Assembly (NCBI GenBank): GCA_903927605.1
Contig: CAIYNT010000173.1
Location: 1-14,240, forward strand
Length of the DNA: 14,240 nucleotides
Direction of reading: 5' to 3'
Source of the DNA: an uncultured Holophagaceae bacterium
GTDB taxonomy: Bacteria > Acidobacteriota > Holophagae > Holophagales > Holophagaceae
The position numbers and the translations under genes are program-made. This document shows positions 1 through 7,421 of the stretch, in pieces (the first letter of the stretch is position 1; the number at the start of each line of letters is the position of its first letter). Below the pieces are notes generated by a model. That model was not told the DNA's origin and did not search any database. It saw only the letters and a program-made list of their open reading frames with translations.

Positions 1-43
1 CCGCCGTGAAAGGGCGGTGTCCTGACCCCTAGACGATAGCCCC
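1..43 (-). tRNA. tRNA-Glu (anticodon TTC), 3' part cut off by the window edge
   Basis: Read on the minus strand, position 43 begins the acceptor 5' strand GGGGCTA. It is followed by TCGTCTAG, a D-loop, and the anticodon arm CCGCC-CTTTCAC-GGCGG with TTC at positions 34-36. This D-arm and anticodon arm match bacterial tRNA-Glu closely. The variable loop, T-arm and acceptor 3' strand lie left of base 1, so only the 5' 43 nt are present. Its 5' end is 13 bases from the 3' CCA of the tRNA-Lys, so the two are probably co-transcribed leftward. The identity is firm from the anticodon loop; acceptor pairing could not be tested because the partner strand is missing. Confidence 0.9.
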
Positions 44-56
44 TTGGGGTGGAACT

Positions 57-132
57 TGGTGGGCCCAGCGCGACTCGAACGCGCGACCAACGGCTTAAAA
101 GGCCGCTGCTCTACCGACTGAGCTATGGGCCC
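57..132 (-). tRNA. tRNA-Lys (anticodon TTT), complete with encoded CCA
   Basis: The minus strand folds into a complete 76-nt cloverleaf. The acceptor GGGCCCA pairs with TGGGCCC, and the D-stem is GCTC/GAGC. The anticodon stem GCGGC/GCCGT encloses the loop CTTTTAA (anticodon TTT), and the T-stem GCGCG/CGCGC encloses TTCGAGT. The discriminator is A, and the terminal CCA is encoded at 57-59. It decodes AAA/AAG lysine codons. It lies 104 bases downstream of the purA stop on the same strand and immediately upstream of tRNA-Glu. No convincing promoter of its own was found in 133-236, so it may be read through from purA or use a non-canonical promoter. Confidence 0.97.
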
Positions 133-144
133 TTGCCGGTGATT

Positions 145-196
145 CCAGGCCCGCGAACCCTCGAGCGCGCGGTGCACGCGAGCGTGCGATGCCTGG
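145..196. repeat. Inverted-repeat region between purA and tRNA-Lys
   Basis: The 104-base gap between purA and tRNA-Lys contains a small hairpin at 174-187 (GCACG, loop CGAG, CGTGC). Outside it are outer arms CCAGGC (145-150) and GCCTGG (191-196). The two sides are unequal in length and no T-run follows in either direction, so an intrinsic terminator is not well supported. It could be a weak terminator for purA, a processing site upstream of the tRNAs, or chance in GC-rich DNA. Confidence 0.25.
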
Positions 197-236
197 ATGG
201 GCAGGAGGATCAGTTTGCCCGTGAACAGGCTTCGGG

Positions 237-1553
237 TCAACCCAGCAGCGGTTCGAGGAAGGTTCCGGGATAGACGCAGCCTTCGGTGCGGTCAGGCCCG
301 GTGCTGAGATAGGTGATGGGCACTTCGACACTTTCGGCGAGGGACTCAAGGTAGGCCTGAGCCTCCGTTGGGAGCCTTTTGGAATTGGTGATGCCACGGG
401 TGCTGGTCCAGCCCTTGAAACGCTTCACTTCGGGTTTCAGCCCCGCCCAATCGGCGGCGCAGCTGGGGAGCTTGGTGGTGAGGGTCCCCTCACCGGTACG
501 ATAGCCCATGATGAGACCCACCTCGTCCATGCCATCGAGCACGTCCAGCTTCATGATGGCGAGGCCATCCACGCCGTTGGTGCGGCAGGCGTGCGCGGTG
601 ATGGGCGCATCGAACCAGCCGCAGCGGCGCGGGCGCCCGGTGGTGGTGCCGAACTCGCGACCCACCTCGCGCAGTCGGGCCCCCGTGGCATCCAGCAGCT
701 CGGCGGGGAAGGGACCGGCGCCGACGCGCGTTGTGTAGGCCTTGGCGATGCCGAGAGTCTTGTCCAAGGCCTTGGGGGGCAGGCCGGTGCCGGTGAAGAG
801 GCCGCCCAGGCTGCAGTTGCTCGAGGTGACGAAGGGGTAGGTGCCGTGATCGATGTCGAGCAGGGTGGCCTGGGCACCCTCGAAGAGGATGCTGTCGCCG
901 CGTTCCCAGGCGGCGAGCAGGTGGCCCTGGGCATCACCGATGAAGGACAGGAAGGGCTCGGCGATGCGTAGCAGGCCCTCGACAATGGCCTCCAGGGTTG
1001 GCAGGCCACCTTCGGCCCCAATACGGATGCGGACTTCGTCGTAGCCAGGCCGGATGCGCTCAGCCAGGGCCTCGGGATGATGGAGGTCGCCCAGACGAAC
1101 TCCCATGCGGGCCGCCTTCATTTCGTAGGCGGGCCCGATGCCGCGGCCCGTGGTGCCGATCTTGGCGCCCACCTTGTCGGCGCGGACTTCGCGCCACTGA
1201 TCCAACGCGATGTGGTGGGGCAGGATGATGTGGGCCTTCTCGGAGAGCAGGAGGCGGCCTGTGAGGTCGAACCCGCGCGCGCTGAGGCGGTCCAGTTCCT
1301 GCTGGAAGACTTCCAGGTTAAGCACCACGCCGTTGCCGACTACCAGGAAACAGCCGGGATGCAGGGCCCCGCTGGGTACCTGATGCAGGGCGATGCTCTG
1401 ACCATCCACCACCACGGTGTGTCCGGCATTATTGCCGCCCTGGAAGCGCACCACTTGGCGGAAATGCGGGCTGAGTAGGTCCACGACCTTGCCCTTGCCC
1501 TCATCCCCCCACTGAAGGCCAAGGATCGCCAGATTGGTCCCAGCCAGGCTCAT
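237..1553 (-). CDS. purA: Adenylosuccinate synthetase (PurA)
   Basis: A 438-residue protein of the usual family length. It catalyses GTP-dependent condensation of IMP with aspartate to adenylosuccinate, the first committed step of AMP synthesis, in the cytosol. Visible family motifs are the N-terminal QWGDEGKGK loop (residues 14-22, with catalytic Asp17) and GGNNAGHT (catalytic His45). IGTTGRGIGPAYE, LFEGAQATLLDIDHGTYPFVTSSN-like and GRPRRCGWFDA segments follow. Near the C-terminus are STRGITNSKRLP and STGPDRTE. The ATG at 1553 is supported by GGGAGGG at 1558-1564, four bases upstream, and by the exact family N-terminus. It is transcribed away from clpC, with a candidate promoter at 1573-1601. 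The tRNAs lie downstream. Nothing is odd about the protein, and identification is secure. Confidence 0.98.
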   Translation of the reverse strand: MSLAGTNLAILGLQWGDEGKGKVVDLLSPHFRQVVRFQGGNNAGHTVVVDGQSIALHQVPSGALHPGCFLVVGNGVVLNLEVFQQELDRLSARGFDLTGRLLLSEKAHIILPHHIALDQWREVRADKVGAKIGTTGRGIGPAYEMKAARMGVRLGDLHHPEALAERIRPGYDEVRIRIGAEGGLPTLEAIVEGLLRIAEPFLSFIGDAQGHLLAAWERGDSILFEGAQATLLDIDHGTYPFVTSSNCSLGGLFTGTGLPPKALDKTLGIAKAYTTRVGAGPFPAELLDATGARLREVGREFGTTTGRPRRCGWFDAPITAHACRTNGVDGLAIMKLDVLDGMDEVGLIMGYRTGEGTLTTKLPSCAADWAGLKPEVKRFKGWTSTRGITNSKRLPTEAQAYLESLAESVEVPITYLSTGPDRTEGCVYPGTFLEPLLG

Positions 1554-1572
1554 GTCGCCCTCCCAGCCTTAC

Positions 1573-1601
1573 AGGATAGCGCCGGGCCGCGGTTCTGTCC
1601 C
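1573..1601 (-). promoter_or_regulatory. Candidate purA promoter, GGGACA-N17-TATCCT
   Basis: On the minus strand a -35-like GGGACA (1596-1601; four of six match TTGACA) and a -10-like TATCCT (1573-1578; four of six match TATAAT) are exactly 17 bases apart. Transcription would start around 1566, just ahead of the purA ribosome binding site, leaving a very short leader. The assignment is strengthened because the clpC side of the same gap carries a near-identical arrangement, sharing GGCGCTA-y-CCTGT around the -10. Confidence 0.5.
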
Positions 1602-1621
1602 AGGTGGATCGGGACGGGACC

Positions 1622-1650
1622 GGGACAAGGCTGGCGGAAGGCGCTACCCT
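1622..1650 (+). promoter_or_regulatory. Candidate clpC operon promoter, GGGACA-N17-TACCCT
   Basis: GGGACA at 1622-1627 and TACCCT at 1645-1650 are separated by 17 bases. The start point would be near 1657, giving a leader of about 54 bases before the clpC GTG. The -35 lies at the end of three GGGAC repeats (1611-1615, 1616-1620, 1622-1626). No CIRCE inverted repeat and no obvious heat-shock sigma consensus were seen. The promoter mirrors the purA one on the opposite strand. It would drive clpC-bamA and probably the genes beyond. Confidence 0.45.
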
Positions 1651-1697
1651 GTTAGATCGCACTGGAACCATCCTGGTCCTGGCGCCATCTCTGACCC

Positions 1698-1704
1698 GGA
1701 AGGG
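1698..1704 (+). promoter_or_regulatory. clpC ribosome binding site that fixes the GTG start
   Basis: GGAAGGG sits six bases before the GTG at 1711. The open frame extends upstream to an ATG at 1534, but that stretch overlaps purA and the promoters and encodes no Clp-like sequence. The GTG gives the family N-terminus (V/M)FEKFTEKARR directly. Confidence 0.75.
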
Positions 1705-1710
1705 TGCCCT

Positions 1711-4185
1711 GTGTTCGAAAAATTCACTGAAAAAGCCCGTCGCGTGATGTTCTTCGCCCGCTATGAGGCGAGCCAGTTCGGTGCGGAAAGCATCCAGAGC
1801 GGTCACCTCCTGCTGGGGCTGCTCCGGGAATCGGAGAAGACCAGCACGCAGCTCCTGGAGCGCATGGGTGTGCAGGTGAGCAGTCTGCGCGAGCGTCTGG
1901 TGGCGGCTCTGACCCCGAAGGATAAGAAGATCACGCCCAGCAGCACCAGCATCGACATCCCCATGGAGGAGGAGGTCAAGCACATCCTCCAGCACGCCAC
2001 CGCCGAAAGCGCCAAGCTCAACCACAAGCATGTGGGGGCTGAACACCTGCTGCTGGGCATGCTGCGGGAGGAAGGCTGCCTGGCCGGGCGCCTGCTTAAG
2101 GAGTCCGGCGCGGATCTCATCGCTGCCAAGGAGATCCTGCTGGAGAGCAGCAAGGAGGAGAAGATCGCGAAGAAGAAGAAGGAGCACCCGCTTCTTTCCG
2201 AGTTCGCGCGCAATCTCTCGGAGATGGCCGAGCGGGGCATCTTCGACAACCTCATCGGCCGGGATGCGGAGGTCGAGCGCATCGTCCAGATCCTCAGCCG
2301 CCGGCGCAAGAACAACCCGATCCTGCTGGGCGAGGCCGGCGTGGGCAAGACCGCCATCGTGGAGGGCCTGGCCCAGAAGATCCACGAGGGTCTCATTCCC
2401 CCCAGCCTGGCGGACAAGCGGATCTACGCGTTGGATCTCAGCCTCGTCGTCGCCGGAACCAAGTATCGCGGGCAGTTCGAGGAGCGCCTGAAGTCCATCA
2501 TCGCGGAAGCCAGCAAGGATCCGAGCGTGGTACTGTTCATCGATGAGATCCACTCACTCATCGGCACCGGGGCCGCCGAGGGCAGCCTGGATGCTGCGAA
2601 CATCCTGAAGCCGGCCTTAAGCCGGGGCGAGATCCAGTGCATCGGCGCGACCACGCACAAGGAGTACGCCAAGTACATCGACAAGGACCGGAGTCTGGTC
2701 CGCCGCTTCCAACCCGTCACCGTGAATCCTCCGGACGAGACCGAGAGCCTCCGCATCATCGAAGGCATCCGCAGCCGGTATGAGCTCTTCCACCGGGTCC
2801 GGTACACGCAGAAGACCATGGAGGCGTCGGTCTACCTGTCCAACCGCTACATCACGGACCGCTTCCTGCCTGACAAGGCCATCGACCTCCTGGATGAGGC
2901 CGGCGCCCGGGTGAAGCTGCGCATGGGGCCAGGGGGGGCCTCCTCGGAGGGGCAGACCCTCGAGGATGAGCTCCACCACGTCATCAACGAAATGAACGAG
3001 GCCGTCCTGAGCCGGGATTTCGAGAAGGCTGTGCTGCTGCGCCAGAAGGAGCTGCAGCTGCGCGAGGAGATCCAGAAGAACCGTTCGGACCTCACGGATG
3101 AGGATTACGCCCGGTTCCCCGAGGTCACGGAGCAGGACATCGAGGATGTGGTGGCCAGTTGGACCGGCATCCCCGTCAAGGCCCTCAAGGGTGACGAGAA
3201 GGCCAACATGGTGAACATGGAGTCCAGGCTCAACGAGCGGGTCATCGGCCAGCCGGAGGCCGTGAGTGCCGTGGTGCGGGCTGTGCGTCGGGCCCGGACC
3301 GGCCTCAAGAACCCGAACCGGCCCATGGGCTCATTCCTCTTCCTCGGCCCCACGGGCGTGGGCAAGACGGAACTGGCCAAGACCTTGGCCGCCTTCCTCT
3401 TTGGGGACGTGAAGAAGATGATCCGCTTTGACATGTCCGAGTACATGGAGAAGCACGAGGTCTCCAAGCTGCTTGGGGCCCCTCCGGGGTACGTGGGCTA
3501 TGAAGAGGGGGGCATGCTGACGGACCGTATCCGGCGGAATCCCTACTGTGTGCTGCTCTTCGATGAGATCGAAAAGGCCCATCCCGATCTGATCAATATC
3601 CTGCTCCAGATCTTTGATGACGGTCAGGCTTCGGACGCCTTCGGGAACCTGGTGGACTTCAAGAACACCATCATCATCATGACCTCCAATGTGGGCAGCC
3701 GGGAGCTGTTGTCGGATAAGAACCTCGGCTTCGTCGAGCAGGATGGCCGTCCCGACGCCAAGACCGGCGATGCGATGAAAGTCCTGAAACGCACCTTCCC
3801 ACCCGAGTTCTTGAACCGCATCGACGAGATCGTGGTGTTCAACCGCTTGGGCGATGATGAGTTGCGCAAGATCGTCCGGCTGTTATTGGAGGATCTCAAC
3901 ATCACTCTCCAGAAACACAGCCTGATGGTCACTCTCACGGATGCCGCCTGCGATTGGCTGGTGAAGACGACCCTGCGCGACCGTGCCTACGGCGCCCGGC
4001 CTCTGCGCCGCGCCATCCAGAAGCAGGTGGAGGATCCCCTGGCCGAGCTGATGGTCGGGCAGGACGCGGTGCCCTCTGGCTTAGTGAACTTCGATCTGGT
4101 GGACGAGAGGCTGGTCCCCACCCTGTCTGATCCCGGAGACGTGGCCGCAGGCCAGGAAACCCATCTGGTCGGAGCGCCTGAATGA
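1711..4185 (+). CDS. clpC: ClpC-type AAA+ unfoldase, ATPase subunit of a Clp protease
   Basis: An 824-residue HSP100 protein that unfolds substrates and feeds them to ClpP in the cytosol. An N-terminal double Clp-N repeat (about residues 1-145) begins FEKFTEKARRVMFFARYEAS. The first AAA+ module has Walker A GEAGVGKT (207-214) and Walker B VVLFIDE (273-279). A short middle region with a UVR-like segment starts near residue 436 (DFEKAVLLRQKELQ), typical of ClpC and unlike the long ClpB coiled coil. The second AAA+ module has GPTGVGKT (546-553), the pore loop GYVGY, Walker B VLLFDE (614-619) and sensor/arginine motifs near FLNRIDE and GARPLRR. An NLGF tripeptide loop after Walker B2 fits ClpP docking. 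The last roughly 30 residues are a low-conservation tail. The stop overlaps the bamA start (ATGA), implying translational coupling. No clpP, clpS or mcsA/mcsB gene is in this window. Confidence 0.95.
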   Translation: MFEKFTEKARRVMFFARYEASQFGAESIQSGHLLLGLLRESEKTSTQLLERMGVQVSSLRERLVAALTPKDKKITPSSTSIDIPMEEEVKHILQHATAESAKLNHKHVGAEHLLLGMLREEGCLAGRLLKESGADLIAAKEILLESSKEEKIAKKKKEHPLLSEFARNLSEMAERGIFDNLIGRDAEVERIVQILSRRRKNNPILLGEAGVGKTAIVEGLAQKIHEGLIPPSLADKRIYALDLSLVVAGTKYRGQFEERLKSIIAEASKDPSVVLFIDEIHSLIGTGAAEGSLDAANILKPALSRGEIQCIGATTHKEYAKYIDKDRSLVRRFQPVTVNPPDETESLRIIEGIRSRYELFHRVRYTQKTMEASVYLSNRYITDRFLPDKAIDLLDEAGARVKLRMGPGGASSEGQTLEDELHHVINEMNEAVLSRDFEKAVLLRQKELQLREEIQKNRSDLTDEDYARFPEVTEQDIEDVVASWTGIPVKALKGDEKANMVNMESRLNERVIGQPEAVSAVVRAVRRARTGLKNPNRPMGSFLFLGPTGVGKTELAKTLAAFLFGDVKKMIRFDMSEYMEKHEVSKLLGAPPGYVGYEEGGMLTDRIRRNPYCVLLFDEIEKAHPDLINILLQIFDDGQASDAFGNLVDFKNTIIIMTSNVGSRELLSDKNLGFVEQDGRPDAKTGDAMKVLKRTFPPEFLNRIDEIVVFNRLGDDELRKIVRLLLEDLNITLQKHSLMVTLTDAACDWLVKTTLRDRAYGARPLRRAIQKQVEDPLAELMVGQDAVPSGLVNFDLVDERLVPTLSDPGDVAAGQETHLVGAPE

Positions 4186-6752
4186 CGCAGCCACATATGG
4201 TTTGGAACCGGGTCTGGCCCCGGTGGCGGAGAGGCGTGCTGCTCTTCGCACTGGTTGCCGGGTTTGCCCTTCCCGTGTTGGGACAGGACATCGAGCCCAT
4301 CGTCACCATCGAGGTGATCGGCGCCCAGAAACAGACCCCGGAGACGGTGATCTTCAAATCGGGCGTGAAGGTAGGCGATGACCTGAGGAACTTGGACTTC
4401 ACAGCGGTCCTTGAAAGACTCTGGGCCAGCGGCTCCTTCGACGACATCAAGCTTGAACTGGAAGAAGTGACCGGTGGCAGGAAGCTGGTCATTCGGATCA
4501 AAGAACGCCCCCTGATCAAGGAGATCGACTACCGCGGTGGCACGGAAGTGGGCCTCACCAACATCAAGGACAAGGTCAAGGAGAAGAAGCTCACCATCAA
4601 CCCGGATACGGTCTACGATCCGGAATCTGCCCGGAAGATCAAGGACCTGATCATCGAACAGGCCGGCGAGAAGGGTTTCCGGAATCCGGTGGTGGATATC
4701 ACCCTTGAGCCCATAGCGGGAGGTGTGGCGCGGCTCGTATTCGACATCAAGGAGGGAGGCAAGGCCAAGATCTACTTGGTGTCTTTCAGGGGCAACAAGC
4801 TGTTCACCAGTGCCCAACTGCGCAAGGTCATGAAGAAGACCCGGAAGCATTGGATGTTCAGCTGGTTGACGACCCACGACCTGCTGGTGGACAAGAACCT
4901 GGATGAGGATCTGGAGAATCTCAAGAAGACCTACTGGAGGCAGGGTTATAAGGATGTCTTCGTGGGCAAGCCCATCATCGAGGTCGAGGATCGCACCACC
5001 GCCAAACAGAAGAAGAAGAACGAGCAGCGGGTCAAGGAAGCGAAGACGCCCAAGTACGATCTCCGGGCGACCCTGACCATTCCCATCCTGGAGGGTGATC
5101 GTTACTTTGAGGGCACTTTCAAGACCGAAGGAGGCAAGCTCTTCAAGAGCGACTTCTACCTGGAGAAATATGCGGAGGTGAAGCGGGACAACCGTTCGTT
5201 CCTGCTGAAATTCTTCAACGTGAAACCTGCGCTGGAAGCCCCCAAGCCCGGTGGCAAACCCGTACCGTTCGATCTGGACGCGGTGAACCAGACCGTGGAC
5301 AAGGTGAAGGAGGCCTATTCCAACCAGGCCTACATCATGTTCCATACCGAGAAGAAACTCGATGTGCGTGAGGAAGGTGGCCTCAAGAAGGTGGACACCA
5401 CCCTGAAACTGGACGAGGGGGAACAGTACACGATCCGGAAGATCGAGTTCGAAGGCAACCTCACAACCAAGGACAAGGTGCTGCGCCGCAGCATGCTCAT
5501 GCGGGAGGGGGACCTCTTCCAGACGGACCGCTTCAAGGATTCGCTGCTGAGCATCAGCCAGCTGAGCTTCTTCGACGTGAAGGGCTCCGAGCCCAAGGTG
5601 GACCTGGTGCCGGACAAGCCCCAGGTGGACATCGTGATCAAGGGTGAGGAGGCCGGAGTCAATGAGGTGCTCTTCCAGGGCGGCTACGGGTCCTTGTTCG
5701 GATTCTCCATAGGCGTGAGCTTCTCCACTCGGAACCTGGGTGGGGGTGGCGAAACCCTGTCCCTGAGCCTCAACGAAGGGAAGTACGCGAAGAGCACCAC
5801 GCTTGGTTTTACCGAACCCTTCATCTTCGACCTCCCCTATTCCTTATCGACCTCCGTATCCAACGGGTCGGCGGACTATGATGCCTCCCGTGTGGGAATT
5901 GCGAATGCTTACCGGCAGTTCACCCGCAGTCTCGGAGTATCGGTCGGTGCCCGCCTCAGCAACTGGCTTCCGGACAAACCCTGGGCTTGGTTCACCACCT
6001 ATTCCACCGGCTACAACTTCTCGCTGATCCGGATCGAAGGCGGGCAGAACTTCTACTTCCGGGATACGCCGAACCTGCTCACCTCCTCGGTCAGTCAGAA
6101 TGTCGCCTACAGCACCGTCAACCACCAGTTCAAACCCACCGATGGCACTCGGTTGTCGTTCGGCCTGGAATATGGCGGATGGCAGTTTGGTGGGGATGTC
6201 CCCTATCTCCGGGCCACCTGGGACTTCGCCAAGTTCGTGAGCCTCGCTGAGCGCCACATCTTCGCTTTCAATGCGACCTACGGGTATCTGCAGAACATGG
6301 GCAATGATCCACTTCCGCTCTACAACCTGTACCGACCTGGCGGAGAGAACAGCATCCGCGGCTACCTGTATGGCCAGGTTGGGTCAGTCATGCTCGATAA
6401 CTACCAGCACGCCGTAGTCGTCGGTGGCAACAAACAGCTGATTCTCAATGCCGAGTACCAGTTCAAGATCGCCGACGAGTTCCGGCTGGTGTTCTTCTAC
6501 GACGCCGGAAATGCCTGGGCTTCCGGCACCAAGATCTTCAGCCAGAATGAAGTGACCTACCTGGATCAGTCCAACAACCCCTATACCTTCCGCAACCCCA
6601 CCCTGGTGCGGTCCGCCGGGCTGGAATTCCGGTTCTTCCTGCCCATCAGCCCCGCCCCGCTGCGGCTGATCTGGGCCAGGAAGCTGAATCCCTATCCCTT
6701 CGATACCCAGAGCAGGACTGACTTCCAGTTCTCCATCGGAACCACCTTCTGA
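4182..6752 (+). CDS. bamA: Outer-membrane protein assembly factor BamA (Omp85)
   Basis: An 856-residue Omp85 protein that inserts and folds beta-barrel proteins into the outer membrane. An Arg-rich N-terminus and hydrophobic stretch (about residues 18-34) form a signal peptide. About five POTRA repeats follow (roughly 42-500), recognisable by blocks such as VTIEVIGAQKQTPETVI and IRKIEFEGNLTTKDKVLRR. The C-terminal half is the 16-strand barrel with the conserved loop-6 motif IRGY (725-728), ending in the aromatic beta-signal FSIGTTF. A Lys/Glu-rich segment (about 270-292) interrupts POTRA 3, and a Pro/Gly/Lys-rich one lies in POTRA 4; both look like insertions relative to E. coli BamA (810 residues). 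The ATG at 4182 overlaps the clpC stop and has GGAG seven bases upstream, inside clpC. The ATG at codon 6 lacks such a site. skp follows, a common neighbour of bamA. Confidence 0.95.
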   Translation: MTQPHMVWNRVWPRWRRGVLLFALVAGFALPVLGQDIEPIVTIEVIGAQKQTPETVIFKSGVKVGDDLRNLDFTAVLERLWASGSFDDIKLELEEVTGGRKLVIRIKERPLIKEIDYRGGTEVGLTNIKDKVKEKKLTINPDTVYDPESARKIKDLIIEQAGEKGFRNPVVDITLEPIAGGVARLVFDIKEGGKAKIYLVSFRGNKLFTSAQLRKVMKKTRKHWMFSWLTTHDLLVDKNLDEDLENLKKTYWRQGYKDVFVGKPIIEVEDRTTAKQKKKNEQRVKEAKTPKYDLRATLTIPILEGDRYFEGTFKTEGGKLFKSDFYLEKYAEVKRDNRSFLLKFFNVKPALEAPKPGGKPVPFDLDAVNQTVDKVKEAYSNQAYIMFHTEKKLDVREEGGLKKVDTTLKLDEGEQYTIRKIEFEGNLTTKDKVLRRSMLMREGDLFQTDRFKDSLLSISQLSFFDVKGSEPKVDLVPDKPQVDIVIKGEEAGVNEVLFQGGYGSLFGFSIGVSFSTRNLGGGGETLSLSLNEGKYAKSTTLGFTEPFIFDLPYSLSTSVSNGSADYDASRVGIANAYRQFTRSLGVSVGARLSNWLPDKPWAWFTTYSTGYNFSLIRIEGGQNFYFRDTPNLLTSSVSQNVAYSTVNHQFKPTDGTRLSFGLEYGGWQFGGDVPYLRATWDFAKFVSLAERHIFAFNATYGYLQNMGNDPLPLYNLYRPGGENSIRGYLYGQVGSVMLDNYQHAVVVGGNKQLILNAEYQFKIADEFRLVFFYDAGNAWASGTKIFSQNEVTYLDQSNNPYTFRNPTLVRSAGLEFRFFLPISPAPLRLIWARKLNPYPFDTQSRTDFQFSIGTTF

Positions 6753-6756
6753 TTCT

Positions 6757-6770
6757 GGCCATAAGTGGCC
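6757..6770. repeat. Small inverted repeat after bamA
   Basis: GGCCA, loop TAAG, TGGCC, starting five bases after the bamA stop. The stem is only 5 bp and no T-run follows, so it is unlikely to stop transcription fully. It could attenuate readthrough or protect an RNA 3' end between bamA and skp. Confidence 0.3.
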
Positions 6771-6782
6771 TGCATTTCACGC

Positions 6783-6788
6783 TATCAT
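6783..6788 (+). promoter_or_regulatory. Possible internal -10 element before skp
   Basis: TATCAT (five of six match TATAAT) within GCTATCATTC lies 23 bases before the skp start, in the same GCTATC context as the purA -10. No good -35 lies 16-18 bases upstream. It may be a weak internal promoter giving extra skp expression, or chance. Confidence 0.25.
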
Positions 6789-6811
6789 TCCCCCTTCATT
6801 TTGGAGATCCC

Positions 6812-7396
6812 ATGCGCCTGTTTGCCCTGTCCATGGCAGCCCTGTGCCTGTCGGCCGCCCTCGCCACTCCCATGAATGCCCAGGAGGCACCCCGGTTCGC
6901 CTTCTTCAGCATCAACCAGCTGGTGCATACCTCCAAAAAGGCCGGAGCCATCTTCTCCGAACTCGAAATCACCGGGAAGAACCTGCAGGAAAAACTGCAG
7001 GCCAAGGGCCAGGAGTTGCAGGCCCTCCAGCAGCAGCTGAACTCTCCGAGTCTGGACCCCGACAAGAAGGATGCGCTGGCCAAGAAGTACCGTGATGCGG
7101 AGTACGAAGGGAAGAAGATGCAGGAGGACAGCCAGGCGGAATACCAGAAGGTGGAGAAGAAGGTCGGCGAGGCCATCGCCAAGCTCTCGGCCCCCATCGT
7201 CGAGAAGCTTGCCAAGGAGCAGAAGCTCCAGATGGTGCTGTCTGACCAGGCCGTTCAGATCCTCTCCTGGGGTGACCAGGAGTGGATGAAGGCCTTTACC
7301 GCCGAGGTGGCCAAGCGTCTGGATGCCAGCGAGCCCGCCGCTCCCGCTGCGGCACCCAAGCCCGCCCCCGCCAAGCCTGCGGCGCCCAAGAAGTAG
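6812..7396 (+). CDS. skp: Periplasmic chaperone of the Skp/OmpH family
   Basis: A 194-residue secreted protein. Skp trimers hold unfolded outer-membrane proteins in the periplasm on their way to BamA. Residues 1-23 are a signal peptide (MRLFALSMAALCLSAALA..., cleavage after ALA18 or MNA23). The mature start APRFAFFSINQLVHTSKKAG matches the OmpH beta-strand opening, and a long charged helical hairpin (about 45-140, rich in Lys, Glu and Gln) forms the tentacle. A C-terminal Ala/Pro/Lys tail (about 173-194) is not part of E. coli Skp (161 residues) and is probably disordered; it may contact peptidoglycan or membrane, which is a guess. GGAGA four bases before the ATG is the ribosome site. It lies 59 bases after bamA, whose products it serves. 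Confidence 0.9.
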   Translation: MRLFALSMAALCLSAALATPMNAQEAPRFAFFSINQLVHTSKKAGAIFSELEITGKNLQEKLQAKGQELQALQQQLNSPSLDPDKKDALAKKYRDAEYEGKKMQEDSQAEYQKVEKKVGEAIAKLSAPIVEKLAKEQKLQMVLSDQAVQILSWGDQEWMKAFTAEVAKRLDASEPAAPAAAPKPAPAKPAAPKK

Positions 7397-7421
7397 ATCC
7401 TGCCGCTGACGGCCCCATGAG

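Noticed and set aside
1534..1710. Upstream extension of clpC to an ATG at 1534
   Set aside because: It overlaps the purA start codon and the promoters, and encodes Arg/Gly/Pro-rich sequence unlike any Clp N-terminus. The GTG at 1711 has a ribosome site and the family start.
1554..1710. CIRCE (HrcA) or CtsR-type heat-shock operator upstream of clpC
   Set aside because: Neither the TTAGCACTC/GAGTGCTAA inverted repeat nor a CtsR heptad repeat is present in the gap.
1501..2553. A 350-codon minus-strand frame spanning the purA-clpC gap and the start of clpC
   Set aside because: It overlaps the purA start and both promoters and has no recognisable domain; ClpC on the other strand is certain.
3987..5345. 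A 452-codon minus-strand frame opposite clpC's end and bamA
   Set aside because: It is rich in Leu, Asp, His and Gly like a reverse-strand shadow, has no family motif, and is opposite conserved ClpC and BamA sequence.
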